Source: Phascolarctos cinereus (taxonomy: Eukaryota > Chordata > Mammalia > Diprotodontia > Phascolarctidae). Taken from it: DNA of 64,000 nt. The stretch covers positions 16,313,001-16,377,000 of the forward strand of contig NW_018343955.1 in NCBI RefSeq assembly GCF_002099425.1, read 5' to 3'. Below are positions 31,225 through 41,674 of the stretch, piece after piece (the stretch's first letter is position 1; every line of letters starts with the position of its first letter). The notes under the pieces are model-generated. The model ran no database searches. It was not told the DNA's origin and saw only the letters and a list, made by a program, of their open reading frames with translations. A program made the position numbers and the translations under genes.

Positions 31225-32040
31225 AAATAATAACAGCTTGATTAGCCACAAGGGACAACAATCTCCCCTCCACAAAACCTGTGAAGGTTTTCCTACTGGG
31301 AGTTAACCTCTTGATTTTATGTAGTAGACACTCATGATGGATATAAATATCTGTCATATTGTATTATTTAAGAAATCCAGAACTTATTAAAGCTTTGTGA
31401 ACTTTCAGCTACATCAACAGACTGAGGTCAGTATGGGGAGATGGGTAGTACGGTAAGAAGAAGGTTCTACTATACTCTATGGCTTGAGGAGGGCAAATGG
31501 AACCCCTTATTGACTGCAAAGGGAAGAACAAAATGTAGTGATGTAAGACTCTCTGTATCTGAGCTTTGCAAGGTGGATTATTGCGTTTGTTCTCATTAAG
31601 CAGATATATTTGGGGCTGCCAAGAGAAGGAAGACTGTTTTATTTACATGAGAATTTTGACCATAGAAACAACCTTGATGAAGTAGGTTACAAAGGGCCTT
31701 GATTATGCCAGATTTCCATTAAACCTTCCATATACCCTTCTGAGAAATAGGAGGTCCTTCTCTAATCTTTCATTCAAACCAATTTGGTTTTCACACGCAC
31801 ACATATGATGGTTATAGTCAATTCATGGGAATAAAAAAAAATTCTTTAATTTTGAGTTCAGGTTGCAGGCTCTGCATGCATAAAGGCAACAATGGTGGCC
31901 CTTATAGGAGACATTGTTGATGGCAGAAACAGATGACAAGAGAAACCAAATGGATGTTTGTCCTACTGAGGAAATTGAAGCTTCCCATTCATCTTGCCTT
32001 GAGGCTAAGTTAAATGTTTTTCTTTTTAGAGATTTTCTCT
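31225..32040. other. Low-repeat interval
   Basis: No repeat or gene recognised over about 0.8 kb. Confidence 0.4.
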
Positions 32041-32048
32041 AATTTTGA

Positions 32049-32140
32049 AATAGTTTCTTCCTCCTCTCTCTGTCTCTGTTTCTGTCTCTGTCTGTCTTTC
32101 TGTCTGTATCCCCCCCTTTCTCTCTCTTCTTCTCTCTCTC

Positions 32141-32205
<65 letters not shown>

Positions 32206-32240
32206 GTCTCTCTCTCTGTCTCTCTCTCTGTCTCTCTCTG

Positions 32241-32304
<64 letters not shown>

Positions 32305-32330
32305 TCTCTCTCTCCCCTCTTCCCTCTTCG
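32049..32330 (+). repeat. (CT)n / (CTGT)n compound microsatellite
   Basis: Long CT arrays broken by regular TCTG insertions. The Ser/Leu frames on plus and Arg/Glu frames on minus are artefacts. Confidence 0.97.
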
Positions 32331-32384
32331 TCCATGAAGTACCTGATGTTGTAGCAGAAGGAGTACATGAATAGTGTGTGGACA

Positions 32385-32635
32385 GCAAGTTGTAGTGGTA
32401 AGAGCACTGCATTTGCAATGAAGAGGACTTCAGTTTGGATCCTGCCTGTGACATTTACTAGCTACGTAAGCCTGGATAGGCCACAACCTCTCTGAGCCTC
32501 TATTTCTTCATCTGAGAAATGGGGATAACAAGAGCACACACCTCTCAGGGTTGTTGTGAAGATCAAATGAGATAGCGTATGTTAAGCGGTTTATGCCAGC
32601 TTTAAAGCACTATGTCACTATTATCTTTTATTATT
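32385..32635 (+). mobile_element. MIR SINE, full length
   Basis: 'gttgtagtggtaagagcact', 'tctgagcctctatttcttca' and 'cagggttgttgtgaagatca'. Confidence 0.92.
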
Positions 32636-32639
32636 TTTA

Positions 32640-33538
32640 TCATCATGAAAAAATGGTTTTTGATTTTTCTGTCATGTTTCCAAATAGAATGGTTTGTTGA
32701 CTGACTGATCATAAAGAATAAAAAAAGAGCAGAAAAATTGAGCAAAACTTACCAACACATTAAAAAAGTCTGACATTGCATTCAGTGGTCCACACCCTTA
32801 GTCCCTCACCTCTGCAAAGGACAGTGGAGGTGGATGGGGGGGAGGAGGAGGTTACTTCTCATATCTCTTCTTCAGGATCAGGGTCAGTCATTGTAATTTC
32901 TCATCAGTCTCTTTGTTTTTTTGTTCTTCTTTGCATCTGTATTGCTGAAGTCATTGTGTAAATTAACATTCCACTCTTATTGATTCAATTATCACCTCTT
33001 TTCTGGTGATTTCCTCATCTCTAGTCCTAGCTTCTCCCTTAAGCTCTAGGCTTGCATCTACAACTGAACATGAATGAAATCCCAGTACTTCCAACTCACT
33101 CTGCCCATAAAATGCTCTCAGACCCTTCCCTTCAAACTTTTTTTGTGATATTACTGTTTCTTTTGATGATTCCACCTTCTCCTAGTCTCCATAACATTTT
33201 GGCATCTAGCTTCTACCCATGCCTAAAGATGCCTACGTACTTTCTACCCCAGGATATTTATGTAGGTCTACTCTGTTAGCCATTTCAGGACAAATGTTAA
33301 TTGTTGATGTCTTGGAGCAAAAGTATATTAAACTATAAATGCTACTTTAGATTGACAATGAGCCTTTCATCAGAGAACTTTAGGAAAGTTACACTTTAAT
33401 ACTGTGATGAAGATTCATAAGCTCATCACTTCCTTTTCTGGTACAACCCACATATGCTTTCTCATTCTATATGATTCTTGTCTACATCCTTTCACAAAAT
33501 TTCCCAAGGAGATCCACCCAACATGCTAGAAGATTTTT
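32640..33538. other. Low-repeat interval
   Basis: No gene. About 33025-33200 weakly resembles degraded L2 ORF sequence but is not convincing. Confidence 0.35.
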
Positions 33539-33550
33539 TCTGGTACTTTT

Positions 33551-33720
33551 GTTTTTGTTTTGTTTGTTTTTTGTTTTAGGCAATTGGGGTTAAGTGACTT
33601 GCCCAGGGTCACACAGCTAGTAAGTGTTGAGTGTTTGGTCTGAGGCCAGATTTGAACTCAGTCAGGTCCTCCTGACTTCAGGGCTGGTGCTCTATCCACT
33701 GTGCCACCTAGCTGCCCCTC
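33551..33720 (-). mobile_element. tRNA-type short SINE, antisense, with TSD
   Basis: 'aggcaattggggttaagtga' to 'gtgccacctagctgcccctc'. Flanks TCTGGTACTTTT (33539-33550) and TCTGATACTTTT (33721-33732) differ by one base. Confidence 0.95.
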
Positions 33721-33734
33721 TCTGATACTTTTAA

Positions 33735-34735
33735 GATCTTGTGGGCACCAGAGCAGCATTTGAGCTGTCCATCTACTATCCTTCTCTGTTGCTACATGAT
33801 CAGATTTTTCCAATCATACATTTCTTTTATGACGCTTTTTATGCCACTTTTTGCTTGCAAGTTGTCTTGATAGCATAGTACAATCAACTTAAATCCACCA
33901 TGAAAACCACAAAATTAATTCTTTGGACATTATGACTTTCTATGGATTATAGATATATAATATCACTAGAAGAATGCTGGTGTTAAAAAGATTTTTTTAA
34001 AAAGTCAGAGTGCAACATTTGGGACCATGAAGTTTTCAGATTTTCCATATACAACCCATTCTCTTCTCTTTCTCCTAATCAGTTCTAGGCTCAGCTTATT
34101 GTCTATCTAGAGTCCCTAACTTAAATATTTATGTTGATTGGACTAGGTCAACAGGCTGCTCATCTAACAACATCATCTTTATTAATATTATGAGCTCTAA
34201 ATAGTTTCTCCTGTGTGAATGCTAGGTCAATTTCTTTTGTATGGCTATAGATTTGAATGAAGAGGTCCTATAGAATTCCAGGGCTTTATATACTGTACTA
34301 TTCTAGCTTGATGGTAGCACCATGTCTTCTGAAAGTGAGGACATCTGGAAAATATCACTCTCTGTAGGGAATTCTTCTTCCATCTGGTCTCTATGCGGGA
34401 CAGCCCCATGACAGTGACCAACACCTTTGGCGAACATATCCCGATTTTATGCTTCACTTACTGTTGGTAATCAGAGGAGTGTTGAACAAAATGAGCTTTG
34501 TGGTTGCATCTAGCAAGAAACCAAATATAATCTTAACATATGTGTCGGAGAAACCTTATTGAAAGAAAATCTTTAAGGCTGCATTATATTATATTGAGTC
34601 AAATCCCCTTTTGCAACAAACAATAAAATAGTGGGATCTTGTATTCTCTATGTGTTAATCTGTTGCATGACTGAGGATGTGGTCTTCTATAGACAACTGT
34701 GTAAGACTGTCTGTTCCCTTCTCATTATCAAAGAA
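33735..34735. other. Unclassified 1-kb interval
   Basis: Neither SINE, L2 nor L1. Its phrasing suggests an older repeat read in antisense, but no frame gives a recognisable protein. Confidence 0.3.
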
Positions 34736-34739
34736 GCCT

Positions 34740-34792
<53 letters not shown>
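34740..34792 (+). repeat. (CTAT)n microsatellite
   Basis: About 13 uninterrupted tetramers. Confidence 0.97.
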
Positions 34793-34899
34793 ATGTTTGT
34801 CTGTCTGTGTAGATCTTTCTCAAGAAGATTTTTAGAGATAAGAAAGCAAGTATAAGGGCCAATAGAAATTAACTCAATTAACTTTAAAATATATAATAA

Positions 34900-35058
34900 G
34901 TGAATGAATAAAGAAAGCATTTATTAAACACATATTATGTGCAAAACACTGCACTAAGTGCTGAGATACAAATAGAAAAGTAAGACAGTACTGACTCTCA
35001 AGGAACTCACATTCTCATGAGAAAGGTAACACAAGTGTAAGATTTCAATTGCAAGTCA
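34900..35058 (-). mobile_element. L2 3' end, antisense
   Basis: 'gcatttattaaacacatatt', 'cactgcactaagtgctgaga' and 'ctcaaggaactcacattctc'. Confidence 0.9.
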
Positions 35059-35108
35059 GATGAAAAAGGTCCCATGGTCCTGGATGTACAGTGACAAATC
35101 ACGGATAA

Positions 35109-35143
35109 TGAAAATAACTTTTTTTTTTGAAAATAACTTTTTA
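35109..35143 (+). repeat. Short tandem duplication
   Basis: 'tgaaaataactttttttttt' is followed at once by a second 'tgaaaataacttttta'. Confidence 0.85.
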
Positions 35144-35367
35144 TGTAAATGCTGGGAAATCTTTTATATTTTGTACCTATTTGTTGTCTTTCCAGTTTCT
35201 TGTATAAATGTTCTTTTGGACTGGCTGGTTCTCACACAAAACTTTTTACAGGCTTATTTTCCCTACCACTGATTTTTCTCCTTTTCTTCCTTCTTTTCTC
35301 CATCCTCTTCCTCTTTCTTTTCCTCATCTTCTACTTCTTCTTTCTTCTCCTCCTTCTCATTATTGCT

Positions 35368-35850
35368 AACATTTCTATAATGATTTAAAAATTTAAAGGG
35401 TTTTGCATATATTATGCCATTTGAGTCTCACAGCAACCCTGTAAAATAGGAGCTAATATTATCCCTATTTTAGAGAGGAAACTGAGGCTGAAAGACATCA
35501 AATAGCTTCTGAAATGTCACACAGCTAGTATGTATCTGAGGCAAGATTTGAACACAGGTCTCTCTGACTCTCAGTCCAGAACCCTAATTCCTGAGCTGTC
35601 AAAGGGAGTAGCTGTTCTGAGTTCCCTTATGAACCATATTAAAATGTAATTGGGAGCTATTTAACAAAATAAATAAAATATAAAGAAAAAGAAAATAAAT
35701 AAAAATATGTACTGGAACATAGGTAATGTTAATATGTGGTTTTCTAAGTCAGTATGTAGCTGGTAGGGATCCTTATGTACAGTTTTGGGACCCTGTTTCT
35801 ATTTGAGTTTGACACCACTGCACTAAGCCATTTTGCTGCCTTACTGTTTT
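35368..35850 (-). mobile_element. MIR SINE, antisense, split by a hAT element
   Basis: 'ttgagtctcacagcaaccct', 'gatttgaacacaggtctctc' to 35591; the tRNA-head end ('aagccattttgctgccttac') resumes at about 35825. Confidence 0.82.
35592..35820 (+). mobile_element. hAT-type non-autonomous DNA element, copy 1
   Basis: Ends 'agctgtcaaag' and 'gtttgacaccactg' are an imperfect terminal inverted repeat of the CAGRGGTGTCAAAC type. The interior 'ttaaaatgtaattgggagct' and 'agggatccttatgtac' is shared with copies at 43041, 55451 and 58237. No transposase. Confidence 0.75.
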
Positions 35851-36065
35851 TTGATGTGATTGATACTGCTCACAATATTATTCCATCTATACAACCCTTC
35901 TCAAGTAAGCCTGCTTGCTAGACTGATTAATGCCTTCCCTTATCAAGGGCATCCAACGTGGGATACTTTGGTCTCTTTGTTGTGTTAATTGCTTTACATC
36001 ACGTCCCCTCTAAGAAACAATGTTAAGCAGAGTCAGGGTCTTTATGTTTTGTTAATTTGCCATTT
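35851..36065. other. Low-repeat interval
   Basis: Precedes the candidate exon; a possible branch-point 'gttaat' at about 36052. Confidence 0.3.
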
Positions 36066-36075
36066 TTTTTTTCAG

Positions 36076-36120
36076 AGAATAGGAGAACTATACTTATTGA
36101 TGAAGTCTTGCATCTGACAG
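36076..36120 (+). other. Candidate 45-nt exon (splice-site bounded)
   Basis: Acceptor 'catttttttttttcag' ends at 36075 and donor CAG|gtaagc starts at 36121; both are near-consensus. The length is a multiple of three. Only the third frame is open: NRRTILIDEVLHLT. The peptide is not recognised. Could be a coding microexon, a non-coding RNA exon or chance. Confidence 0.3.
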
Positions 36121-36149
36121 GTAAGCATGCCTGCTGTAGGAATGCAAAT

Positions 36150-36320
36150 CAATTCAATTCAATACACAAATCTTAAATGTCTAGTTTAAGTTCAAGGTCA
36201 ATTATTAGAATCATAATTAGCAACAAACATTCATTTAGAACTTTATGCTGGGGATACAGACAAGTGAAAGTCACAACGCCCACTTTACTACTTTGGAAAA
36301 CAGGTAAACAAGGCTATCTA
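36150..36320 (-). mobile_element. L2 scrap, antisense, diverged
   Basis: 'caattcaatacacaaatctt' and 'tatgctggggatacagacaa' fit a degraded reverse L2 3' end. Confidence 0.5.
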
Positions 36321-36392
36321 GGCATCTATGAAAAGCCCTGAGTGATACAGAGAGTAGTCATTTCAATAGAGAAGTTAATCTGACTGAGAGCT

Positions 36393-36452
36393 CATAGGAT
36401 CATAGATTCGATGCCAAAAGGAAAGTTGGAGGTCATCTAAGATGAACTAGGT
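36393..36452 (-). mobile_element. MIR3 tail scrap, antisense
   Basis: 'taggatcatagattcgatgc' and 'gttggaggtcatctaagatg'. Confidence 0.55.
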
Positions 36453-36888
36453 CACTGAACCAGATGTGTGTAGTATTCCCTGGATATGTAGTAGACCTGA
36501 AAGTAACATTAAGAAATAATTTACTCACTAGAACAGTATTTCCCAACTTTCTGTCCATTGCAATTGGTGGCAATCCAGAAAACTACTACGAGGAGTCCTT
36601 ATTCCTTCAAAACGATTCATTTGAAAATCCCACTTCTCCTTTTCTCTGAATACTGCTATTCCTCTGCATAGTTTCCTTCTTTTTCACCAATTTTCCCAGC
36701 TTGGCCTTGACCTAGCCCCCAGGGGAATGGGCGGAATGAATTTAGGGAGCACAGAGTGGTCCTGGTAGTGAATTTAGATATTTACTAGTTTGAAATACAT
36801 TTGGGGTTGGGAAACACCACCCTAAAGAATAAAATTGGAAAGGACTAAATCCTTTGTTCCACTGAAGGTATACCATATCATAGTGTGG

Positions 36889-36891
<3 letters not shown>

Positions 36892-36923
<32 letters not shown>
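36892..36923 (+). repeat. (TG)n microsatellite
   Basis: About 16 uninterrupted TG units. Confidence 0.95.
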
Positions 36924-36925
<2 letters not shown>

Positions 36926-36942
36926 TGTGAATAAAAAGAAAG

Positions 36943-37025
36943 AATCCTAGAATCATAACATGATAGAGCTGGAGGAGCCTTAGAGATCATTTAGGTCAAC
37001 TTCCCTCATTTTATGTCCTATCCCA
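36943..37025 (-). mobile_element. MIR3 tail, antisense
   Basis: 'gaatcctagaatcataacat' and 'gagctggaggagccttagag', then 'ccctcattttatg'. Confidence 0.7.
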
Positions 37026-37029
37026 CATT

Positions 37030-37675
37030 TAGCACTCAACGTTAGCCCGGTTGAGGATTACTTCATATTTTTGGGGCCATGTTTGGGTTTATGGGACAAA
37101 TCCACAGCTTCTTCTTTATGAGGGGAAATCTTTACAAAGGGTCAGAAAGCTTCTTGAACATTAATGGCTCTTGCAAAACAATAACATGTTGGTGCTTGAA
37201 TGAATCAGGAACACATGGCTTAAATTTTCCCTTACGAGAATCATCAATTTTAAAATGAAAAGATCTTAGAGAATGTACTTTGTATTTTACTGAAACTTTG
37301 GAAAAACTTATTGAGGAACTGGATGGATGAACCCCAAATGTGGCCAGATGATGCATTCCTCCTCTGTACTTTGATTTGATTGCTATGGATTATAATGGTG
37401 TGTGGGACATGGAGAGGGGCTGGGGGAAAGATTCTGCCTTCTTACGTGCAGATTGAATGAGAGAGTCTCTGTATCTGATTACCTCATGCTATACCCTGGA
37501 AAACCCATTTGTCAGATGAAGTCACCTGATTTGTTCAATGAAATTATAGTACCTCTTTTTTGTTGTACCCATTTTCTTTAAATGAATTTCTCTCAGATGT
37601 ACATATCTGGGCTAAAGACCAACTATGGATAAAAAATAAAGGGGGAATAATTACCAACAAAATTGTTAATTAGAG
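37030..37675. other. Low-repeat interval
   Basis: No gene or repeat recognised. Confidence 0.4.
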
Positions 37676-37679
37676 TGAT

Positions 37680-37935
37680 GTTTTTGTTTTTGTTGTTTAG
37701 TTGATTAATTATGTCTTATTCTTTGTGAGCCAGTTTGGGTTTTCTTGGCAAAGATACTGGAGTGGTTTGCCATTTCCTTTTCAAGCTCATTTTACAGATG
37801 AAGAAACTGAGGCAAACAGGGTGAAGTGACTTGCCCAGGGTCACATAGCTAGTAAGTGTCTGAGACTGGATTTGAACTCAAATCCTCCTGTCTCCAGGGC
37901 TAGAGCTCTACCCACTGAGTCACCTAGCTTCCCTA
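37680..37935 (-). mobile_element. Mar-1 CORE-SINE, antisense
   Basis: 'gggttttcttggcaaagata', 'agatgaagaaactgaggcaa' and 'ctctacccactgagtcacct'. Full length. Confidence 0.93.
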
Positions 37936-37944
37936 GACTGTTGT

Positions 37945-38335
37945 TTACCTTTTTTTTTTTTGAGTGCAAGTCAACTAGAATTATCTGTTCATTTATTTGA
38001 AATGAAGTCTAGTTTTATTATTAGTTATTACTGCTTGTCAGTGAGAGACAGTTTGCTTTACTTTTCATTAAGATGAGTGAATTGCATCCTAGGCCTTATA
38101 TGTTCTAGCAAAGGCCCAGCCTTGTTTGATATTTTCCCTTAATGATAATTGTCATTGAAGGAATGAAGTCTTTCTTAAGGTAACAAGTGATAATCCTTCA
38201 CAGTAGGATGAATTTGTTTGTCTCCCTTTTATGCCCAGCTCCTCTGTGAAGATTTCTCTGAGGTCTGCAGCTGACACTCTCTCCTGTCTCTAAACTCCTA
38301 TTGTTTTTTTATTACACAGTTGAACACACAAGAGC
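37945..38335. other. Low-repeat interval
   Basis: No gene or repeat recognised. Confidence 0.4.
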
Positions 38336-38337
38336 AA

Positions 38338-38482
38338 GAGAGTCAAGATTTTACAGCTGCAAAGGGCCTAAAAGATCAGCTAATACATCCTGTTCATTCC
38401 ATAGATGAGTGAATGGAGGCTCATGTAGATGAAGTGACTTACTAGATGTCTATCCCAGGATATTCCAGTCAGGGATGAGATC
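38338..38482 (-). mobile_element. MIR3 SINE, antisense
   Basis: 'ttttacagctgcaaagggcc', 'cattccatagatgagtgaat' and 'gatgaagtgacttactagat'. Confidence 0.7.
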
Positions 38483-38496
38483 GCAAATGTTAATAG

Positions 38497-38552
38497 CATT
38501 TTTTTTCCTAATTACATGTAAAGACAATTTTTTAACATTTATTTTTTTCTTT
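38497..38552 (-). mobile_element. L1 3' tip, antisense, abutting a second L1
   Basis: 'cctaattacatgtaaagaca' then 'ttttttaacatttatttt', immediately followed by the same terminus again at about 38567. Confidence 0.75.
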
Positions 38553-38800
38553 TAAATAGTATTTTATTTTTTCCAATTACATGTAAAGAGAATTTTAACA
38601 CTCATTTTTAATATAAAATTTTGCATTGCAAATTTTATGCCTTTCTCTCCTCTCCCTAAGAGGAATTTGATGTAGGATACATATGTGCGATCACGTAAAA
38701 CATAACTCTGTATGAGACATGTTATGAAAGAAGAAACAGAACAAAAGGAACAAAATGAAAAAAATGAATAAAGTGAAAATAGTATGCTTTGAGCCCTGGC
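38553..38800 (-). mobile_element. L1 3' end, antisense
   Basis: 'ttccaattacatgtaaagag', 'gcgatcacgtaaaacataac' and 'gaaaatagtatgctttgagc'. Confidence 0.88.
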
Positions 38801-39324
38801 AAATGTTTAACAATGCCCCTTCCAACTCCCCTCCTTCCATGTGCCTAAGACATACTCTTAAGTTTAATCTGCATCATTAAGATTTTTCCCTAGCACTTTC
38901 TTAAATCTAGACAATCAACAAAGCAGTAATTCAAGCCCTGATTTGTAGTGTTGGTCAATTTCTGGAGTGTAAATGTTCACACTGAAAATGTAGCTGGTAT
39001 GAGATGGATCTAATATACCCCTGGTTCTGGAGTTTGAGGAGGTTTCTGCAAATGAGTCATATTGGCCAGTGGATAATTACATCAGTAGGTATTATTAGGT
39101 ACATTTTAACTCTTACAAAGAAGTTAAGGCCTGAAATCTTCCATGATACTTCCATTCCCCATGCTCTAGAGTATAGGCCTCACCTTACCTCCTTGACTTC
39201 TCCTTGCCCTAGATATTTGAGATGGGGAAATCAGATTTACCTGAATATGATCCTGTTACTTCCTATTAAAACCCCCTAGACCCAGAAAGTGACAATTCAA
39301 AGAATATTCTTTCTACTCCTGCAG
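38801..39324. other. Low-repeat interval
   Basis: A 91-codon plus frame (39004-39279) has no recognisable domain. Confidence 0.35.
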
Positions 39325-39375
39325 GAACATGAGGAGTGGAAGTATGATGAAGATTTCAGGTACGGAAGATTTCAG
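39325..39375 (+). other. Candidate exon with duplicated donor site
   Basis: Acceptor 'ctttctactcctgcag' ends at 39324. Donors CAG|gtacgg (after 39359) and CAG|gtacag (after 39375) arise from a 16-bp tandem duplication of 'gaagatttcaggtac'. Frame 1 is open: EHEEWKYDEDFR. Peptide not recognised. Exon would be 35 or 51 nt. Confidence 0.22.
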
Positions 39376-39584
39376 GTACAGAAGATTCCAGAAAAGGGAG
39401 AGGTGTGCATTCCCAATCTTGTTGCAAATAAGAATTATGGATCTCAGAGAGGCAGCCTCCCCTCCCTTCAACACAAAGGATTATTTTGGACGATGACAAT
39501 GTCAAGTAACTATCTCATTGCCAAGTTGGGACTCATGGTATTCCTGAATTCTAGTCCAATCTGTTTCCATTGAATCATATTGCT

Positions 39585-39738
39585 GGCTAATGGTTTTCTA
39601 ATTGTGTCCAATGTCCTAGTATTTTCTTACCAATTAGATTGTAAGCTCCTTGAGAGTAGCAACTTATACTTCAGTGTCCAGTATAGTTTCTACCTACCTA
39701 TAATATTCAATGAATACTTGTTGTTTGGTTAAAATTAG
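39585..39738 (+). mobile_element. L2 3' end
   Basis: 'ttaccaattagattgtaagc', 'tccttgagagtagcaactta' and 'ttcaatgaatacttgttgtt'. Confidence 0.88.
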
Positions 39739-39739
39739 A

Positions 39740-40172
39740 ATTGCCAAAATGATCCAAAATCAGGAGTTGGTGAATTCTGTCCTGTGTTTCCAGATAATGA
39801 ACTCCTATTGGACTTTGCCAAAATATATATTTCATTCCAGGTGGAAAAGTTCTAAATGATGGAATCTTCCACCACAAAATTTAACAAATAATGTATTACA
39901 TGAAATGTTTGAACATTCTTTAAGGCCTCTTCTGCTTCCAAGCCTCATCATAGAGGAAGTGGGAGAGTCCTAAGCACCAAGTCAACCACCATCCCAGTAC
40001 TCCATGGCAGGCCACAAGTTGTGCATCCAATATCCAGGAAAACCCATGACATTTGCAACATGTACTGCTCTGCAGAGAAACAGCCTCATACTATTTATTG
40101 TTCCGTGTGTATAATGTCTGGTGCCCACTCCACCAAATTTAGGAGTGTACATTGACATTCCATTATATTTTC
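39740..40172. other. Low-repeat interval
   Basis: No gene or repeat recognised. Confidence 0.4.
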
Positions 40173-40184
40173 ATAACCTTCTGA

Positions 40185-40449
40185 TTTGTTGTGGCTGTTG
40201 AGTTGTTTCAGTCATGTCCAACTCTTCATGACCCCATTTGAGCTTTTTTTTTTTGGCAAAGATACAGAAATGGTTTGCCTTTTTCTTCTCCAGCTCATTT
40301 TACAGATGAGGAAACTGAGGCAAACAGAGTTAAGTGACTTGCTCAGGTTCACACAGCTAGTAAGTGTCTGAGGCCAGATTTGAGCTCAGGAAGATGAATC
40401 TTTCTGACACCAGGCCCAGCTTGCTTTCTGCTGGGCCACTTAGCCGCCC
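40185..40449 (-). mobile_element. Mar-1 CORE-SINE, antisense, perfect 11-bp TSD
   Basis: 'cagtcatgtccaactcttca' to 'ggccacttagccgcc'. 'taaccttctga' is identical at 40174-40184 and 40450-40460. Confidence 0.95.
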
Positions 40450-40460
40450 TAACCTTCTGA

Positions 40461-40835
40461 GGTACAGAGCCAACTCCCTCTCTTAATCATAGAAGTAGCC
40501 TTGGATTTGAATGTCTTGCCTGTTTAAAAGCTCAGACCTAGCGGGCTGATAGGAATCCATGCTGCCCTAATAGGTCAGAAGATTCCAATTCATAATTAAT
40601 TGGTTATTTTAAGGGAGTGGTGACTATTTCACTGAATTTGGGGATATTTCACAGAATAATGGCATGTCAGAAGTTGGAAGGGGTCCTCTGGTCCTACTGA
40701 GCCTTGAACAGGAATCCTCTCTAGCATCTGAACTCTGCTTTCCCTATTTAGCCAGCTTCCCTTTGACTTTCTGAACTGAATCCAATGTTCCCAATGCTAC
40801 TTTGGCCGGCTTGATAAGTTTGGTTTGCCTTGGCT
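40461..40835. other. Low-repeat interval with MIR3-like scrap
   Basis: 'catgtcagaagttggaaggg' near 40664 resembles a MIR3/L3 end. The rest is unassigned. Confidence 0.35.
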
Positions 40836-40839
40836 GTCC

Positions 40840-40965
40840 AAAGCCTTCTGTGACTTCCTACTGTCTTTTGGATAACATGTAAAATCTTTAGCCTGGCATT
40901 TAAGGCCCTCAAAATCTGACTGTGACTCCAGGCTTATTGTACCCTGTCCCCTTCAGGATAGGCTT
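40840..40965 (+). mobile_element. L2 internal fragment
   Basis: 'tctgtgacttcctactgtct' and 'ctggcatttaaggccctcaa' match L2 ORF2 C-terminal DNA. Confidence 0.8.
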
Positions 40966-40967
40966 CA

Positions 40968-41130
40968 TAGTGTAGTGACTAGAGGGTTAGTCTTATAGTC
41001 AGGAAGGCCTGGGTTCAAGTTCAATCTTTCACACTTATTGACTACGTGACCTTGTGTAAGTATTTTAACCCCTCAATGCTCTAAACAAATTTCTAAGACT
41101 ATAAATAGTAAAGAAGATGCTGACCAGCAC
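40968..41130 (+). mobile_element. MIR-like CORE-SINE, tail variant
   Basis: 'catagtgtagtgactagagg' head, 'gcctgggttcaagttcaatc' CORE, then a distinct tail 'aagactataaatagtaaaga' shared in type with 42905, 45045 and 56550. Confidence 0.75.
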
Positions 41131-41239
41131 TGGAAGAAGTATCTTCATGTGAGAGTTCTATATACCTAGAAAATCATCCATCCTGTCCATATCCATGAAA
41201 AAGCACTGTGGGAAGATACTAAGAAGAAAAACAAGATAG

Positions 41240-41345
41240 CACTTCATCCCCCAAAGAGCTTGTGGTCTAATGAAGAGTACATGACGTACACAAGTATTTC
41301 TGAGGCAAAGAAGGCATCTATATAAAGTGCTATAAGAAGTATGTG
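41240..41345 (-). mobile_element. L2 scrap, antisense
   Basis: 'aaagagcttgtggtctaatg' and 'tataaagtgctataagaagt'. Confidence 0.6.
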
Positions 41346-41354
41346 AGGGCAGAT

Positions 41355-41478
41355 ATCACCCCCTCAGACTGTGAACTCTTTGGGGGAAGGAACTATCTTT
41401 TGCCTTTCTTTGTATCCCCAGCACTTAGCACAGTGTCTGGCACATAGCAGGTGCTTAATGAATATTTATTGAATGACT
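41355..41478 (+). mobile_element. L2 3' end, well kept
   Basis: 'gtatccccagcacttagcac', 'tggcacatagcaggtgctta' and terminal 'tatttattgaatgac'. Confidence 0.95.
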
Positions 41479-41564
41479 TTCAAGTGGAGATCAGAGAAAG
41501 CTTCACGGAAAACGTGACACCTAGGGCACATAGTAGGTGCTGAATGTATTTTGGCTATTGCAAA

Positions 41565-41672
41565 TCAAGTCAACAAATCAAACAATCAGCAAGCATTTAT
41601 GAAGCACCCCTAGGTGTTGTATGAGGCATTGGGGATACAAGGATGAGCCAGACATAATTTCCTGTGGGAGGT
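41565..41672 (-). mobile_element. L2 3' tip, antisense
   Basis: 'atcagcaagcatttatgaag' and 'gtatgaggcattggggatac'. Confidence 0.85.
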
Positions 41673-41674
41673 TA

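Noticed and set aside
32014-32454. Ser/Leu and Arg/Glu repeat proteins
   Set aside because: Translations of a CT/CTGT microsatellite.
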